Below are positions 62,734-64,000 of a stretch of 64,000 nucleotides of DNA, piece after piece (position 1 is the stretch's first letter; every line of letters begins with the position of its first letter). This DNA is from an uncultured Eubacteriales bacterium (GTDB taxonomy: Bacteria; Bacillota; Clostridia; Oscillospirales; Acutalibacteraceae). The DNA lies in NCBI GenBank assembly GCA_934725425.1, contig CAKVAX010000001.1, forward strand, positions 343,180 to 407,179, written 5' to 3'. Under the pieces are notes generated by a model that was not told the origin of the DNA, did no database searches, and saw only the letters and a program-made list of their open reading frames with translations. A program made the position numbers and the translations under genes.

Positions 62734-62752
62734 TGGCAACAAAATGGCAACA
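62734..62752. repeat. Tandem 8-bp direct repeat near the element end
   Basis: TGGCAACA occurs at 62734-62741 and 62745-62752 with 3 nt between. Position and 11-bp period fit integrase arm-binding sites; this is inference. Confidence 0.4.
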
Positions 62753-62768
62753 TTATTTGAATTATTGT

Positions 62769-62819
62769 AAAAGTAAAGAGCTATCAGATTTTTTTAAAGT
62801 CTGATAGCTCTTTACTTTT
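62769..62819. terminator. Strong bidirectional terminator
   Basis: Perfect 20-bp stem (62769-62788 and 62800-62819) with an 11-nt loop between guaA and the convergent repressor gene. It insulates the host operon from the element. Confidence 0.9.
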
Positions 62820-62825
62820 GCTCAA

Positions 62826-63356
62826 TTAGTCGCTTTTAAGTTTATCTTTGAAAGCTTCTACCATTGTGTCGCTGAATTGCTGAGACGGCACTTTTACAAA
62901 ACCGGAAGTTTCGTCATACTTCGGATAATTGTAACGCCACTTATCATATTCATCACGGTTGATGTCGCCGTTACGATATTTATTGGATTGGTCAGCCCAC
63001 GCTGAAAGCATTTTCGAAAACTCAGCGGCATCTGTTCCTTTGCGAGGATCTGCATACATTGAAACGCCGTTTTCGGTCTTTTCAATTGTTAATCCATATC
63101 TGTCCTCTAATGTAAACAAGGTGTGCATTAAGCCGTTGTAGCTATCAATATCGGGCACAGTTAAAGTACTTGTCGATACGCCGAATACATTTGCAAGATT
63201 GTTCGTTAAATCGGCCTTTGGCGTTCTGCTACCGGATTCATACTGTGCCATACGAATGTCAGCAGTTTTCTCCGGAAAGCCCACCTGCATACCGAGATAT
63301 TTTTGAGTCATACCTTTTAAATTTCTGAAAAATCTTATTCTTTCGCCGATAGCCAT
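62826..63356 (-). CDS. XRE family repressor of the integrative element
   Basis: A 176-residue protein with an N-terminal Cro/CI-type HTH (residues about 5-60, KGMTQKYLGMQVG and the Glu-Thr-Gly-Ser-like YESGSRTPKADL). The C-terminal domain is typical of regulators in clostridial conjugative elements. Base composition is richer in GC than the host genes. It is transcribed away from the excisionase and integrase genes from a promoter overlapping an operator-like repeat, the usual lysogeny-type switch. Confidence 0.85.
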   Translation of the reverse strand: MAIGERIRFFRNLKGMTQKYLGMQVGFPEKTADIRMAQYESGSRTPKADLTNNLANVFGVSTSTLTVPDIDSYNGLMHTLFTLEDRYGLTIEKTENGVSMYADPRKGTDAAEFSKMLSAWADQSNKYRNGDINRDEYDKWRYNYPKYDETSGFVKVPSQQFSDTMVEAFKDKLKSD

Positions 63357-63386
63357 AATGTATCCCCTCTCATTTTACTGTTGAAT

Positions 63387-63416
63387 ATCATAGCATAACA
63401 AGTTAAGTTGTGTCAA
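63387..63416 (-). promoter_or_regulatory. Promoter of the repressor gene
   Basis: On the minus strand TTGACA (63416-63411) and TATGAT (63392-63387) flank an 18-nt spacer that contains AACTTAAC, so repressor binding there would autoregulate. Confidence 0.6.
63402..63411 (+). promoter_or_regulatory. Operator-like repeat, copy 1
   Basis: GTTAAGTTGT at 63402-63411 lies inside the repressor promoter. The same 10-mer recurs at 63503-63512. Confidence 0.45.
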
Positions 63417-63458
63417 GATAAATAAAACAAAAAAGTTTAATATTTTTATGAAAACCAC

Positions 63459-63487
63459 TTGATATAACGGAATATGCTTAGTATAAT
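63459..63487 (+). promoter_or_regulatory. Rightward promoter of the element
   Basis: TTGATA at 63459-63464 and TATAAT at 63482-63487, spacer 17 nt, directed to the excisionase-like and integrase genes. Confidence 0.65.
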
Positions 63488-63502
63488 TGTTAAACAAATA
63501 GC

Positions 63503-63512
63503 GTTAAGTTGT
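63503..63512 (+). promoter_or_regulatory. Operator-like repeat, copy 2
   Basis: GTTAAGTTGT at 63503-63512, just downstream of the rightward promoter; second copy of the 10-mer at 63402-63411. Confidence 0.45.
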
Positions 63513-63612
63513 TTGTGGAAACTGAATAACCGTCATATATCACGGAAATGGTATATCCGCTTGGACAAATCGACATGCGGTCAGAAAGTATCCGACACTA
63601 AATAATTAAATT

Positions 63613-63789
63613 ATGAAAGTTAATGAAGTAGCTCAAGAATTGGGCATTTCAAATTCTTATGCCTATAAAATTGTGCAAAAGCTGAATGATAAGTTAAAAA
63701 ACAAAGGCTATATCACAATTTAGGGGCGTGTAAATAAGCAATATTTTATGGAACGCATCTGTTACGGTGCAGTTCAGAAAGAGAGGTAA
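63613..63789 (+). pseudogene. Excisionase-like HTH gene with in-frame TAG
   Basis: ATG at 63613 opens a frame reading VNEVAQELGISNSYAYKIV, a winged-HTH/excisionase-like DNA-binding start. After 36 codons a TAG at 63721-63723 interrupts it, but the same frame continues for 21 codons (GRVNKQYFMERICYGAVQ) to a TAA at 63787. The continuation looks like the missing C-terminus, so the gene is probably inactivated by a point mutation. It ends 2 nt before the integrase start. Confidence 0.65.
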
Positions 63790-63791
63790 AA

Positions 63792-64000
63792 ATGTCAGTT
63801 TACAAAGATACCAAGAACAACACTTGAAAAGTCTACTACCGGTTTACGGGTTGGCAAGGCAAAACGCATCAATCTACAAAGCGTGGCTTTCCTACGAAAC
63901 GAGAGGAGTTTGCCTGGGAACGTGAACAGCTCCACAAAGTGGAAGCCGATCTGGATATGACCTTTGAGAGCTTTATCGACACCTACACAGCCGATATGAA
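63792..64000 (+). pseudogene. int: Tyrosine integrase, 5' part, with in-frame TGA
   Basis: From ATG at 63792 the frame reads SVYKDTKNNT and meets TGA at 63825-63827, then continues KVYYRFTGWQGKTHQSTKRG and on to the window end. In this integrase group a Trp is expected at that place (TGG to TGA), so a single change explains it. The visible part is the arm-binding (AP2-like) domain and the start of the core-binding domain (TFESFIDTYTADM). The rest is outside the window. Composition is GC-richer than host genes. Confidence 0.75.

Noticed and set aside
63825..63827. Reassignment of UGA to tryptophan
   Set aside because: TGG encodes Trp in host genes and TGA terminates alkD and the sortase gene. 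A nonsense mutation in a decaying element is simpler.

Overview
The window is a chromosomal segment of an AT-rich, Gram-positive, probably anaerobic Clostridia-type bacterium. Evidence seen here: Shine-Dalgarno sites of the AGGAGG type before almost every gene, a c-di-AMP cyclase/YbbR pair, an RNA polymerase sigma factor that looks like sporulation sigma-K, a class B sortase, the MEP isoprenoid pathway (dxs, ispF, ispE, ispA) and a NatAB-type ABC exporter. TGA, TAA and TAG are all used as stops and TGG encodes Trp, so the code is standard.

Layout. 1-2.6 kb: a MazG-like gene, then a sortase-anchored surface protein that is visibly more GC-rich than its surroundings. 2.6-12.5 kb: queH, rarA, a lipase, then a long minus-strand operon cdaA-ybbR-nusB-xseA-xseB-ispA-dxs. 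12.6-16.1 kb: a cysteine desulfurase with an odd in-frame continuation and a structured leader, divergent from a radical SAM/SPASM enzyme followed by three tandem double-glycine precursor peptides (a RiPP locus). 16.1-20.9 kb: ispF, tatD, metG, a tiny Asn-rich protein gene, ispE, tRNA-Tyr and tRNA-Thr. 21-31.1 kb: a LysM lysozyme, a phosphohexomutase, alkD, an ABC-F protein, rdgB, an AAA+ ATPase carrying a signal peptide, def, sortase B. 31.2-38.8 kb: stringent-response and repair genes (relA, recJ), tcdA and an ABC exporter. 38.9-45.2 kb: uvrB, uvrA, a membrane protein and a lipoprotein. 45.2-49.5 kb: a structured non-coding stretch, then four paralogous exported proteins. 49.6-56.3 kb: xthA, degV, a TetR regulator, a phage-type annealing protein, two more exported proteins (one built of four helix-turn-helix repeats) and sigK. 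56.4-62.7 kb: purB-purA-glmS-guaA. 62.7 kb to the end: the left end of an integrative element sitting at the 3' end of guaA, with a repressor, divergent promoters, and an excisionase-like gene and integrase that both carry in-frame stops.

The most unusual content is (a) the radical SAM peptide locus with three precursors sharing a Y-x-C-P core and no transporter nearby, and (b) a set of exported proteins with features normally found inside cells: an AAA+ ATPase, a four-repeat HTH protein, and a four-gene paralogous Cys-rich family with KRKR-type basic patches. Together the latter suggest, by inference only, a lifestyle in close contact with a host cell. All functional calls rest on reading the sequence; no database search was run.
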